A stretch of DNA of 64,000 nt from Microtetraspora fusca (GTDB lineage: Bacteria > Actinomycetota > Actinomycetes > Streptosporangiales > Streptosporangiaceae), in NCBI RefSeq assembly GCF_001570365.1, contig NZ_BBYK01000044.1:186001-250000 (forward strand), written 5' to 3'. Every line of letters begins with the position of its first letter. Position 1 is the stretch's first letter. The notes beneath the pieces are model-generated. The model saw nothing but the letters and a program-made list of their open reading frames with translations, did not search any database and was not told the DNA's origin. Below, in pieces: positions 40,439 to 49,768 of the stretch. The position numbers were made by a program, and so were the translations under genes.

Positions 40439-41461
40439 GTGGCCCGATGGGTGCTGCACGTCGACCTCGACCAGTTCGTCGCCGCCGTCGAGTTGCTGCG
40501 CCGTCCCGAGCTGCGCGGCCGTCCGGTCGTCGTCGGCGGGGACGGTGACCCGACCAAGCGCGGCGTGGTCAGCACGGCCTCGTACGAGGCGCGTCCGTAC
40601 GGCGTGCACTCCGGCCTTCCGCTGCGCACCGCGGCGCGGCGATGCCCGGACGCGGTGTTCCTGCCCGTGGACCGCGAGGCGTACGAGGCGGCGTCGGCTC
40701 AGGTGATGGCGACGCTGCGGGAGTTCGAGGCCGTGGTCGAGGTGGTCGGCTGGGACGAGGCGTTCCTCGGCATCGTCGACGACGATCCCGAGGGGACGGC
40801 CCGGCTCATCCAGAGGCGGATACGGGAGTCCACGGACCTCGACTGCACGGTCGGCATCGGACGGAACAAGCTGCAGGCCAAGCTGGCGACCGGCTTCGGC
40901 AAGCCCGCCGGCGTCTTCCGGCTGACCGGCGAGACGTGGTTCGACGTACTGGGCGACCGGCCGACGGACGCCCTGTGGGGAGTGGGGCCCAAGACCGCCA
41001 GACGGCTCGCCGCCATGGGGATCGGCACCGTGTCCGAGCTGGCGGGCACCGATCCGCGCGTCCTCGCCGAACGGTTCGGCCCCACGATCGGGCCGTGGCT
41101 GGTCCGGCTCGCCCGCGGCCAGGACACGTCGCCGGTGGTCGGCACGCCGTACGTGCCGCGTTCGCGCAGCCGTGAGACCACCTTCCAGCACAACCTCGAC
41201 GACTGGGACGAGGTGCGGCGCGAGGTGGTACGGCTGGCCCGGCGGGTGGCCGACGACGTGGCCGCCGAGCGGCGGCCCGCGGTCCGCGTCGTGGTCAAGG
41301 TGCGCTACGCGCCGTTCGTCACCCACACCCACGGCCACGCCCTGGAGACGCCGACGGCCGAGCCGGCGACGATCGAGGAGGCGGCGCTCGCCGCCCTCGA
41401 CCGCTTCTCGGAAGGGCGGCCGGTTCGGCTACTGGGCGTCAGAGCCGAGTTCCCCGGCTAG
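40439..41461 (+). CDS. dinB: DNA polymerase IV, Y family
   Basis: A 340-residue translesion polymerase. Metal-binding residues in LHVDLDQFVAAVEL and VGWDEAFLGI, steric-gate region with PVVVGGDGDPTKRGVVSTAS, thumb HhH (LWGVGPKTARRLAAMGIGTV) and little-finger domain (SRSRETTFQHNLDDWDE). The C-terminus ends soon after the little finger, and no clamp-binding QxxLF motif is visible. It copies damaged DNA with low fidelity. GTG start; no LexA box recognised upstream. Confidence 0.92.
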   Translation: MARWVLHVDLDQFVAAVELLRRPELRGRPVVVGGDGDPTKRGVVSTASYEARPYGVHSGLPLRTAARRCPDAVFLPVDREAYEAASAQVMATLREFEAVVEVVGWDEAFLGIVDDDPEGTARLIQRRIRESTDLDCTVGIGRNKLQAKLATGFGKPAGVFRLTGETWFDVLGDRPTDALWGVGPKTARRLAAMGIGTVSELAGTDPRVLAERFGPTIGPWLVRLARGQDTSPVVGTPYVPRSRSRETTFQHNLDDWDEVRREVVRLARRVADDVAAERRPAVRVVVKVRYAPFVTHTHGHALETPTAEPATIEEAALAALDRFSEGRPVRLLGVRAEFPG

Positions 41462-41729
41462 GGAGCGTCCACGAACCTTGGCCGGTCACTTGGCCCGGAA
41501 GGAACCTGCGGTCCTCGCGAAAGGTCGGTGGGCACGGAGTGCGGGAGGCCACGGCATCCGGTGGACTCGGTGCCTTCCACTCACCGCCCGCGGGGGCGCG
41601 TCGGCCGTCACCCATCGGAATCTTGCGCGCTCCGAGTCCTCCCGATCAGGTGGCCGTCGTGTCACACATCCCCCATCATTACAGTTCGCGATCAATCGAT
41701 CGCTGACAGTCACAACAAAGGGAGATGCT

Positions 41730-44003
41730 GTGGTGGCCGAGCGGGAGGTCCCGGCGGAGTGGATGGCGAGCTGGCCCGGACCGGGCGAGCCGGTCGATGT
41801 GCCCACGCAGGACCGGCCGCACCTCGACTGCGGAACCGAGTCGTGGCGGTTCGCCGCCGACCTGCGCGATGAAGACGGGGAGGAGCTCCAGCTCCTGGTC
41901 ACCTTCATGAGCCACCGGACCACCAGGCCGGACGGCAGCCCGTTGACCTCGTACGGGTGTTCCTGGAGTACCGCGGAGGGTGCCACCTACCGCACCGAGA
42001 CCTGGCGTGACGTCGGCGCGCTGGAGCTGACCTGTCTGGACGCGTCCAGAGGTTGGGATCCCTGTGTGGGCGAGGCGGTGTGGGAGGCCTGCTCCAGCGG
42101 GCGGCCGATCGCCCCCGACCAGGTGTTCCCCGGCCCGGTCCGGCTCGCCGCCGGTGAGCTGCGTCTCGATTTCGGCGGGATCGCCGAGCTGTCCGGGGAC
42201 ACCGACGGCACCTATCGCATCGTCCTGCGCGGCGACCGGGAGAGCTGGCGCCTGCGGCTGCGCCCCCTCAAGCCCGCCGTGACGGAATCGGTGCGGCTGG
42301 GGGCCCCGCTCGGCGTGGACGAGGCGTGCTACACGTACGTCGTGCCCCGTCTGGCGGTCGAGGCGACGCGGAGCCGGCCGGGACGGCGGGACGCGGCGAT
42401 GTTCGGCGAGGCGATGTACCGGCACGCCTTCGGCGCGGCCGAGCTTCCCCAGGCAGACGCCCGTGCGCCGATCGACCACAGCCGGACGTGGAGCGGGTTG
42501 CACCTGGACAACGGCTGGGAGGTGGTGGCCGTCCACTCCCGGACGGCGGACCTCGCCGGCGGCGTGGCCGACCGGCCGGCGTCGGTGGTGCTCGTGGCGC
42601 CGGACGGCGTCCGCCACGAGGCTCCCGCGCAGCTCACGGGTGCCGCGTCGTGGAACTCGATGACGACGCTGAACTCCTATCCCACGGAGTGGCGGATCGA
42701 ATCACCTCAGGCGGGCCTCTCACTACGGGTCCGCACCCGCTTCCCCGAGCAGGAACGGTACGTCGTCTTCGGCCTGGGCTCCCAGCTGGACGGCGGCGCC
42801 ACGGCGGAGGGCACGCTGCACGGCCGACCGGTGCGCGGCAGCGGATGGCTGGAGGTGCTGCCGGTCAACCGCATCCCCGACTTCGAACGTCATATGGAGC
42901 GGCTGCGTGAGGTCACCCATGCCGAGCTTGTACGCGTATATCCGGATGCTCCGGAACCTGCGGCGATCGCGGCGTTGGCCGGGATGGACCTGGACGGGGG
43001 ATGGCCCATCGACCTCGTCGCCGACCCGCTGCACCGCTCGCTGGTCGCGCCGATCCGGCACATGGCCGACGCCATGGGCAAGGGCTGGCGCAGCTACGGC
43101 GCGCTCGCCGCGATGGAGATGCTGGGCGTGGACAGCCGGTCGTATCCGGAGCTGACCGCGCTGGCCGAGTTGCTGCACACGGCCAGTCTCATCGTGGACG
43201 ACGTGGAGGACAGCGCCCCGACCCGCCGGGGCCGTCCCTCGGTCCACACCGTGTTCGGCCCGGCAACCGCGATCAACACCGGGACGCACGCGTACTTCGT
43301 CTTCGACCAGGTCGTCCGACGACTGCTGCCCGACGACCCGCGACGGCGGCTGCGCCTGTACGAGGCCTACCTGGGCGGCCTGCGCCGCAGCCACGCCGGG
43401 CAGGCGCTGGACATCATCGGACACCACGACGCCATGGACGCCGCCGTCGCCACGGGGGACGCCGGCACGGTGCTGCAGAGGGTGCGGACCACGCACCGGC
43501 TGAAGACCGGCGGAGTGGTCCGCGGAGTGGGAGAGTTCGGGGCGATCCTGGCCGACGCGGACGACGAGCGGTTCGCCGCGATCAGCGCGTATTACGAGGC
43601 CGTGGGGCTGGCCTACCAGATCAACGACGACATCGCTGACCTGCTCGGCCTGCTCGCCTCCCCCGGCGACGCCGCCGCCCGGGTCGCCCGGGTCGCCGGC
43701 GAGGACATCCGCGAGGCGAAGGTCACCCTGCCCCTGGCCCACGCCGTCACCCTCCTGCCCCGGCCCCGGCTGCGCGAGGTCTGGGAGATCGTCCGCGCGG
43801 GCGGCACCGCCGACCCGGCCGCCGCGGTCCGCGTCGCCGAGGCCCTGCGGGACTGCGGCGCCGTCGCGGCGGCGCTGGCCGACGCCCGCGAGGTGATCGA
43901 CCAGGCATGGAAGCCGCTGCAGGATCTGCTGCCCCTCAACCGGCACACGATCACGATCCGCGCCCTCGGCATCTATGCCGCCCAGCGCTACCTCGACGAA
44001 TAA
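41730..44003 (+). CDS. Lipocalin/CrtC-like domain fused to a polyprenyl diphosphate synthase
   Basis: A 757-residue protein. Residues 1 to about 385 resemble the double-lipocalin CrtC/AttH family (carotenoid hydratases and relatives): CGTESWRFAADLRDEDGEEL, GSPLTSYGCSWSTAEGATYR, then NSYPTEWRIESPQAGLSLRV. Residues about 425-757 are a trans-isoprenyl diphosphate synthase with first Asp-rich motif DDVED (490-494) followed by RRGRPSVHTVFG, TTHRLKTGG, and the second motif DDIAD (633-637) in YQINDDIADLLG. It would build a polyprenyl diphosphate and perhaps hydrate or cyclise it in the attached domain. GTG at 41730 with AAAGGGAG; the frame open to 41172 overlaps dinB. No other terpene gene adjoins. 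Confidence 0.85.
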   Translation: MVAEREVPAEWMASWPGPGEPVDVPTQDRPHLDCGTESWRFAADLRDEDGEELQLLVTFMSHRTTRPDGSPLTSYGCSWSTAEGATYRTETWRDVGALELTCLDASRGWDPCVGEAVWEACSSGRPIAPDQVFPGPVRLAAGELRLDFGGIAELSGDTDGTYRIVLRGDRESWRLRLRPLKPAVTESVRLGAPLGVDEACYTYVVPRLAVEATRSRPGRRDAAMFGEAMYRHAFGAAELPQADARAPIDHSRTWSGLHLDNGWEVVAVHSRTADLAGGVADRPASVVLVAPDGVRHEAPAQLTGAASWNSMTTLNSYPTEWRIESPQAGLSLRVRTRFPEQERYVVFGLGSQLDGGATAEGTLHGRPVRGSGWLEVLPVNRIPDFERHMERLREVTHAELVRVYPDAPEPAAIAALAGMDLDGGWPIDLVADPLHRSLVAPIRHMADAMGKGWRSYGALAAMEMLGVDSRSYPELTALAELLHTASLIVDDVEDSAPTRRGRPSVHTVFGPATAINTGTHAYFVFDQVVRRLLPDDPRRRLRLYEAYLGGLRRSHAGQALDIIGHHDAMDAAVATGDAGTVLQRVRTTHRLKTGGVVRGVGEFGAILADADDERFAAISAYYEAVGLAYQINDDIADLLGLLASPGDAAARVARVAGEDIREAKVTLPLAHAVTLLPRPRLREVWEIVRAGGTADPAAAVRVAEALRDCGAVAAALADAREVIDQAWKPLQDLLPLNRHTITIRALGIYAAQRYLDE

Positions 44004-44053
44004 CCGTCCGCCGGGGAGCCGGCCCACGGCGACCCCGGCCCGACGTTCGGGGA

Positions 44054-44240
44054 CTCGCTGAACCTCGCTATCCCCCGGCGGTGGCTGCCAGGTGAGTACC
44101 CCAAGGCGGTCTGAGGCACTCTGGCCTCGCCGAACGCCACCCGGCGGTGGCTGTCGTGCGATGCCCCAATGCGGCCCCAGGCGCTCGGGCCTCGCTGAAC
44201 CTCGCTGTCCCCCGGCACCCGGTGGCGGCTGCCGTGCCCT
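44054..44240. repeat. Degenerate tandem repeat, three units
   Basis: Units starting CTCGCTGAAC (44054), CTCGCCGAAC (44126) and CTCGCTGAAC (44191) each continue with a CCCGGCGGTGGCTG-like block and, in the first two, a CCCCAAGGCGG/CCCCAATGCGG block. Spacing is 72 and 65 bp. It fills the gap between the polyprenyl synthase and the convergent MMPL gene and may act as a terminator region. Confidence 0.6.
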
Positions 44241-44276
44241 TCGGCGCCGCCCCGGAGGTCCTGCCGTGCCGCCCTG

Positions 44277-46541
44277 TCACGTGACGTCCGAGGGTTCGGG
44301 GAGGGCGGTGGTCTCGCCGGGCACGACGCCGGAGCCGCCGCGTGGCGCGGGCAACAGCCGCGCCAGCCCGCCGGGCAGCCACCAGTTGCGCGCGCCGAGA
44401 ATGCGCATCAGGGCCGGGACCAGGGCCAGCCTGATGACGGTGGCGTCCAGGGCGATCGCGGTGGCGACGGCCAGGCCGAGCTGGGCCAGCTCGTGGCGGT
44501 GCGCGGTGAGCAGCGCGCCGAACGTGGTGACCATGACGGCCGCGGCGACGGTGATCGGCCGAGCGGTGTGGCGCAGGCCGTGGACCACGGCGTCGGTGTT
44601 GTCCCCACTGACGTGGTAGTGCTCGGCGATGCGGTGGATGAGGAACATCTCGTAGTCGATCGAGAGGCCGAACACCAGCGTGAAGGCCAGCAGCGGGATC
44701 AGCGTGTTGACCTGGTGGCCGACGATCTGCGGGAAGTGGCGGGTGGCCAGGGTCAGCAGGCCGAACGCGGCGGTGACGGCGAGCAGGTTCATCACGACGG
44801 CCTTGATCGGCAGCAGGACGCTGCGGAAGGTCACCAGCAGGAAGACCAGCGAGCACCCGAGCACGAGCGCGATCACCGTGCCGAGCTGGGCGGTGCTCTC
44901 CTCGACCAGCTCGGAGAAGATCGCGTTGGGCCCGGTCACCAGGACGCGCTGGCCGGGCGGCAGCAGGGCCGGAGCGTCGTGATCCGTGAGCCGCCGCGCC
45001 AGCGCCGTGGTCACCGGATCGTCGATCGGCGTGCGCACCACGACGAGGATGACGGTCAGGTCGCGGCCGTTGTCCATGGGGGCCGCCAGAGCGACCCGCG
45101 GGTCCGCGCGGAGCGCGGTGACCAGCGGGCCGGTGTCGACCAGCGGCGCTCCCGTCGCATGCGGCAGCACCACGGCCAGCGCGGACGCGACCCCGTCGGC
45201 CTCCATGTACGTCAGCCCTCGCCCGAGATCGGTCCGGGCGATCGAGGCGCGGTCCAGGTCGAAGCCCAGGTGCAGGCCGGCGGCCGGCGCCGCGGCGGCG
45301 GCGAGCACACCGGCGCAGGCCAGCGTGTACGCGATGGGATGGCGCATCAGGTGGCGCGCCCACCGGCTCCACCCGCCGCCGTCTCCGTCGCGTTCCGGCC
45401 GGCCGGGGTGGACGCGCCGGCGCCGGCCGGCGGCGCGCCGTCGGCGCGGCAGTCTCAGCCGCCCCCGGGCCAGCCACCGGTCGGCGGCCACCAGCGCGGC
45501 GGGCAGCAACGTCAGGGCCGCCGTCGCGGCGATCACGGCCGCTATGCCCACCGCCGCCGCCATCGTGCGGATCATCGACATGCGCACCACGAGGAGCGCC
45601 GCCGCCGTCAGCGCGACCGCCAGGGCACACCAGCCCGCCGTCCGCCCCGCGGTGCTCGTGGCGACCCCGGCGGCGTGCACTCGGTCATGCCCCATGCCAC
45701 GGGCGCGGCGGTAGCGCAGGAGGATCAGCAGCGCGTAGTCCAGCCCGAGGCCCATCCCGACGGTCGCCGCCACCGCCAGCATGAAGGTGTCCGTCTCGGT
45801 GCCGAGCAGGCTCGCCGCCGCGAGCACGCCCAGAGCCGTCACCATGACGGTCAGGGCCGTCGCCAGCACCACCAGAGCGGCGCCGGCCGCCCCCAGGCCG
45901 ATCAGCAGCGCCAGCAGCGCCACTGGGACCGCCACCAGCTCGGCCCGCCGCAGGTCGGCCAGATCGGCCTGCTTGGCCTCCGCGAGCGTGGCGGTCTCGC
46001 CCACGATGTGCGCGTCCACGAGAGAGTCGGACGCCTGCCGTACGGCGCGCTGGGCGGCGTCACGCAGTAGCGGCAGAGCCGCCTGGCGCGCCGCCTGGTC
46101 CCCGTTCAGGCCGACGATCGCGTACGCCCGCCGCCCGTCCTGGCCGCGCAGCGGAGGCAGGAGCTGCACCCCGCCGACCTGCGGCTGGGCCGACACCGCG
46201 CGCACCCCGGCCTGGAGCGCGCGCTGGTACGTCTCGTCGCCGCTCGACAGCGTCGCCGACGCGAACACGAGCAGCATCTGCTCGGTGCCCAGCCCGGCGA
46301 AGCCGTGCTCCAGCAGGTTCGCCCCCGCCGCCGAAGGCGATCCGTTCACTCGCACGGCGGGCGCGACGGCCCGCTGGAGCAGACCGGGCGCCATCAGGGC
46401 CGACGCGGCCAGCAGTACCAGCCACACGGCCAGCACCGCCCGGTGACGGCGCGCCACCGCCTCCCCCAGCCACAGCCAGACGGAGCGGCGCCCCGACACG
46501 GACCGCGGCCCGCCGGCCGACGCCCGGGATGACAACGCCAT
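44277..46541 (-). CDS. MMPL family RND-type transporter
   Basis: A 754-residue membrane protein with the two-fold MmpL layout: a first helix (residues about 27-47), a large outer loop (NLLEHGFAGLGTEQMLLVFA), five helices with the GLGLDYALLILLRYRRARG motif, a second loop, and the second bundle with VFGLSIDYEMFLIHRIAEHY. GGAGGGG precedes the ATG at 46541. Such transporters use the proton gradient to export lipids or hydrophobic metabolites to the envelope. It is convergent with the CrtC/polyprenyl synthase gene, so export of its product is possible but unproven. Confidence 0.9.
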   Translation of the reverse strand: MALSSRASAGGPRSVSGRRSVWLWLGEAVARRHRAVLAVWLVLLAASALMAPGLLQRAVAPAVRVNGSPSAAGANLLEHGFAGLGTEQMLLVFASATLSSGDETYQRALQAGVRAVSAQPQVGGVQLLPPLRGQDGRRAYAIVGLNGDQAARQAALPLLRDAAQRAVRQASDSLVDAHIVGETATLAEAKQADLADLRRAELVAVPVALLALLIGLGAAGAALVVLATALTVMVTALGVLAAASLLGTETDTFMLAVAATVGMGLGLDYALLILLRYRRARGMGHDRVHAAGVATSTAGRTAGWCALAVALTAAALLVVRMSMIRTMAAAVGIAAVIAATAALTLLPAALVAADRWLARGRLRLPRRRRAAGRRRRVHPGRPERDGDGGGWSRWARHLMRHPIAYTLACAGVLAAAAAPAAGLHLGFDLDRASIARTDLGRGLTYMEADGVASALAVVLPHATGAPLVDTGPLVTALRADPRVALAAPMDNGRDLTVILVVVRTPIDDPVTTALARRLTDHDAPALLPPGQRVLVTGPNAIFSELVEESTAQLGTVIALVLGCSLVFLLVTFRSVLLPIKAVVMNLLAVTAAFGLLTLATRHFPQIVGHQVNTLIPLLAFTLVFGLSIDYEMFLIHRIAEHYHVSGDNTDAVVHGLRHTARPITVAAAVMVTTFGALLTAHRHELAQLGLAVATAIALDATVIRLALVPALMRILGARNWWLPGGLARLLPAPRGGSGVVPGETTALPEPSDVT

Positions 46542-46803
46542 CAGCCCCTCCAGGACGATCAACGGAAATCACAAAGAGAGATCGAGCAAGCACAGATCGT
46601 AGCCATGCCGACCGACGTTTCCGCCGCGACCGCGAACCCCGCGCCACCCAGGCGAGTGAGGGTCCGGGAAAGGCCGGAGGTACGCTCTGGTCCCGTGAAG
46701 TGACGACGCGCCGTCCCCTTGCCCGACGCCGTACGAGCCGTGCTCCGGCGTCGGACTGATCGTGTCCGCATCCGAATCGTCCACTTCCGAAAGAGCGCCT
46801 TCG

Positions 46804-47574
46804 ATGACCGACCAGACGTTTCTCGACCACGTCGCCGACCGCCTCGCCGCCCTGCCCGCCGTACGTGCCGTCACGCTGGGCGGCTCCCGCGCGCAGGGCA
46901 CCCACACCCCGTCCAGCGACTGGGATTTCGCCCTCTACTACCGCGGCGGCTTCGACCCGGCCGACCTGCGCGCCGTCGGCTGGGAGGGCGAGGTCTCCGA
47001 GATCGGCGGCTGGGGTGGGGGCGTCTTCAACGGCGGCGCGTGGCTCGACATCGACGGACGCCGCGTGGACGTCCACTACCGCGACCTCGACGTCGTGGAG
47101 CACGAGCTCGCCGAGGCGGAGCAGGGGCGCTTCCACTGGGAGCCGCTCATGTTCCACCTGGCCGGCATCCCCAGCTATCTGGTGGTGGCCGAGCTGGCCG
47201 TCAACCAGGTGCTCCGCGGCACGCTGCCCCGTCCCGCCTACCCTGCGCCGCTGCGCGCGGCGGCCCCGCCGATGTGGCGGGGCCGTGCGGACCTGACGCT
47301 CCGGTACGCCAGGTCCGCCTACGCCGCGCGCGGCCAGGTCACCGAGGTCGCGGGAGCTGTCGCCGTCGCGGCGATGCAGACCGCCCACGCCGTCCTCGCC
47401 GCGCGCGGCGAATGGGTGACCAACGAGAAGCGGCTGCTGCAGCGAGCCGGGCTGCGCGACATCGACGCGATCGTCGCGACACTACGGCCGGAGCCGGAGG
47501 CCCTGACCCGGGCGATCGACGAGGCCGCGGCTCTATTTGCGCTCGCTTCGCTCGCGCGGGCTCGGGGCGCCTGA
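46804..47574 (+). CDS. Nucleotidyltransferase (MNT-like) domain protein
   Basis: A 256-residue protein with the polymerase-beta-like nucleotidyltransferase signature TLGGSRAQGTHTPSSDWDFA (Asp39, Asp41) and a third acidic strand IDGRRVDVHYRDLD. A helical C-terminal domain follows. Relatives nucleotidylate antibiotics or proteins. The last 13 residues (LFALASLARARGA) are encoded by a repeated element found again at 58683, so the original C-terminus was probably replaced. ATG at 46804; an in-frame ATG at 46762 is less likely. Confidence 0.8.
   Translation: MTDQTFLDHVADRLAALPAVRAVTLGGSRAQGTHTPSSDWDFALYYRGGFDPADLRAVGWEGEVSEIGGWGGGVFNGGAWLDIDGRRVDVHYRDLDVVEHELAEAEQGRFHWEPLMFHLAGIPSYLVVAELAVNQVLRGTLPRPAYPAPLRAAAPPMWRGRADLTLRYARSAYAARGQVTEVAGAVAVAAMQTAHAVLAARGEWVTNEKRLLQRAGLRDIDAIVATLRPEPEALTRAIDEAAALFALASLARARGA
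47531..47571. repeat. Dispersed repeat copy overlapping a gene end
   Basis: CTCTATTTGCGCTCGCTTCG followed by CTCGCGCGGGCTCGGGGCGCC. The same element, slightly changed, lies at 58683-58716 and its second half at 58736-58757. Here it encodes the C-terminus of the nucleotidyltransferase. Confidence 0.7.
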
Positions 47575-47622
47575 AGTCGGCTCGTGCCCTCGTCACGTCC
47601 TCACTCGTTCCTCGCTCCGGGC

Positions 47623-47727
47623 GTTCCTCAGTTACTTCACCGCCGCGCCCCTCGCGTGATAGTTCGGCGCTGTAGTGATTGAGCCCACTCATTCCTCAGT
47701 CCAGACACCGCCGCGCCCCTCGCGACC
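47623..47727. repeat. Pair of direct repeats downstream of the nucleotidyltransferase
   Basis: TTCCTCAGTTACTTCACCGC continuing CGCGCCCCTCGCG (47624-47656) recurs as TTCCTCAGTCCAGACACCGC continuing CGCGCCCCTCGCG (47692-47724). They sit in the convergent intergenic region before the S33 hydrolase 3' end. Confidence 0.5.
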
Positions 47728-47751
47728 CGCCGGGCCGGTCGGACGGCCGGC

Positions 47752-49011
47752 TCAGGCGGGCTCGTCCGCCGACGTGACCGGCGGGAGGGGCAGCGGCCGG
47801 TCGAGAAGGAAGGCCAGGAGCAGGTCGCGGTAGAGGTCGGGGCGGCCGTTCGCGATCGAGTGCCCGGCGCCGCGCACGTAGACGAGGGTCGATTCGGGCA
47901 GCGTGCGGCGGTAGTCGTAGGTGACCGCCCACTTCAGGTAGTCGCACTCGCCCCGTACGACGAGCGTGGGCACGTGGACGGCACGCAGCCGCGGCCGCGG
48001 GTCGGGGACGGCGGCCGCGTCGGCGGACGTCATCTGGTTGGAGTAGAAGCCGGGCCGGTTGTCGTGGACGGGCGCGGGCGCGCTGCCCGGGCAACCGGTG
48101 GCGTCCTTGGCGGTGAGCAGCAGCTCGCGGAAGTACGCGTCGGCCTCGGAGTCGGGCACGAGGGCGTGCGCGGCGGCCGGGTTGACCTGGAGCAGCAGCG
48201 CCTGGGCGAGGAACCGGGGGGTGGAGGTCAGCTCGTCGGCGAGTTCGGCCTGGGCCGGGGCGAGCCGGTCCCAGGGGCCGCCCGGCCCACCGGGGAAGGC
48301 CGGTTCCCAGATCGCGCCGGGCGAGGTGAGCACGGCCTTGGCGACGTTGCCGGGATGGGCGGCCATGTAGGCCGCCGACAGCGTCCCGCCCCAGGACCTG
48401 CCGACGAGGATGACCTTCTCGGCGTGGATCGCGCGGCGGATAGCGTCCAGGTCGGCGACGTGCCGGCCGACCGTGTAGCCGGTCACGTCGGCCAGCCGCG
48501 TGGAGCGGCCGGCGCCGACCTGGTCGTACGCGTAGACGTCGAAACCGGCGGCGGCCAGCTCCCGTCCCCCCTCGGGGACGCCCTCTCCCGGCGTCCCCGG
48601 CCCGCCGTGCAGGAAGATCACCGGCGTCGGCCGGGCCCGCCCCGACGCGGGGATCTTCACGTACGCGATGCGGGAGCCCGTGGGCAGGTCCCAGTGGGAG
48701 ACCCCGGGCGGGGCCGCGGCCACTGGCGGCACGGGGAAGGGGTGGAAGACCGTGGCGGCCCCGAGGCAGGCGCCCAAGAGGACCACCACGGCGACGTACG
48801 GCCACAGCGCCCGCGGCGCGCCGAACCGCCGGACGGCGGGGCGTCCGAACAGCCAGGCGGCTCCGGCCGCCGCCATCAAGCCGGCCGCGCCGAACACCGC
48901 CACCACCGGGACGAGGGCGGCCGTCCCGAGGAGCGCCGCCGTCCCGGCCACGACCGCGGCGATCATCCCGGCGAGCGCCCACGCACCGCCGTACAACAGG
49001 TTGGATCTCAT
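47752..49011 (-). CDS. Membrane-anchored alpha/beta hydrolase, prolyl aminopeptidase (S33) type
   Basis: A 419-residue protein with three N-terminal membrane helices (about residues 6-30, 32-52, 66-86) followed by an extracytoplasmic S33-like hydrolase: oxyanion HGGPGTPGEG, nucleophile elbow GRSWGGTLSAAYMAAHP, YDQVGAGRS, acid and His in VRGECDYLKW and RGAGHSIANG. S33 enzymes cleave N-terminal Pro or hydrolyse small esters. The start could also be the ATG at 49050; neither has a clear ribosome binding site. Followed upstream by a NarL-type regulator gene on the same strand. Confidence 0.82.
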   Translation of the reverse strand: MRSNLLYGGAWALAGMIAAVVAGTAALLGTAALVPVVAVFGAAGLMAAAGAAWLFGRPAVRRFGAPRALWPYVAVVVLLGACLGAATVFHPFPVPPVAAAPPGVSHWDLPTGSRIAYVKIPASGRARPTPVIFLHGGPGTPGEGVPEGGRELAAAGFDVYAYDQVGAGRSTRLADVTGYTVGRHVADLDAIRRAIHAEKVILVGRSWGGTLSAAYMAAHPGNVAKAVLTSPGAIWEPAFPGGPGGPWDRLAPAQAELADELTSTPRFLAQALLLQVNPAAAHALVPDSEADAYFRELLLTAKDATGCPGSAPAPVHDNRPGFYSNQMTSADAAAVPDPRPRLRAVHVPTLVVRGECDYLKWAVTYDYRRTLPESTLVYVRGAGHSIANGRPDLYRDLLLAFLLDRPLPLPPVTSADEPA

Positions 49012-49114
49012 GCGAACGACGCTAGGAAGCCGATCTCGCCGCCACCTCATGCCGCGGAACCGTCGTCACCCCCGCCGCGCGGCGGGGTCGCCCTCCCCCT
49101 CGGCGAAGTCCGGC

Positions 49115-49768
49115 TCAGCGGACCCCCGGGCGGATCAGGCCGGTCTCGTACGCGGCGATGGTCGCCTGGAGACGGTCGCGGACCCCGAGCTTGGCGAGGA
49201 TCACCGCGACGTGGTCCTTGACGGTCGCGGGGCTGATGCCGAGCACCTCGCCGATCTCGGCGTTGGTGAGGCCGCGGGCCATCTGCGTCAGCACCTCGGT
49301 CTCGCGCCGGGTCAGCGTGCGGAGTACCGCCGCGTCGCGGGGTTCGGGCTCGGACGCGAACCGGTCGATGAGCCGCCGGGTGACCCCCGGGTCGAGGAGC
49401 GCGTCTCCCGAGGCCACCACCCGGACCGCGTCGGCGAGCCGCTCCGGCTCGGTGTCCTTGAGGAGGAACCCGCTGGCGCCCGCGCGGAGCGCGGCGAACA
49501 GGTACTCGTCGAAGCCGAACGTCGTCAGCACGACGACCCGCGTGCCGGGTGCCTCGGCGCCGATCCTGGCGGTCGCGCGCAGCCCGTCCAGGCCCGGCAT
49601 CCGGATGTCCATGAGGGCCACGTCGGGCCGCAGCGCCACGGCCAGCGCCACGGCGGCCTCGCCGTCCGCCGCCTGACCCACCACACTCAGGTCGGGTTCG
49701 GCGTCCAGGACCGCCGCGATGCCCACCCGCACCACCGCCTGATCGTCGGCGACCGTCACCCTGATCAC
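49115..49768 (-). CDS. NarL/FixJ-family response regulator
   Basis: A 217-residue regulator: receiver with IRVTVADDQAVVRVGIAAVL, phospho-acceptor Asp in DVALMDIRMPGLDG and Lys in GFLLKDTEPE; LuxR-type HTH with LTRRETEVLTQMARGLTNAE, IGEVLGISPATVKDHVAVIL. The GTG at 49768 overlaps the stop of the tandem sensor kinase by 4 bp, so the two are a cognate pair. Target genes unknown; the downstream S33 hydrolase is the nearest candidate. Confidence 0.93.
   Translation of the reverse strand: MIRVTVADDQAVVRVGIAAVLDAEPDLSVVGQAADGEAAVALAVALRPDVALMDIRMPGLDGLRATARIGAEAPGTRVVVLTTFGFDEYLFAALRAGASGFLLKDTEPERLADAVRVVASGDALLDPGVTRRLIDRFASEPEPRDAAVLRTLTRRETEVLTQMARGLTNAEIGEVLGISPATVKDHVAVILAKLGVRDRLQATIAAYETGLIRPGVR

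Noticed and set aside
41172-41729. Upstream extension of the polyprenyl synthase frame
   Set aside because: Overlaps dinB out of frame and has Ser/Arg-rich shadow composition; GTG 41730 has a good ribosome binding site. The gap 41462-41729 shows no gene.
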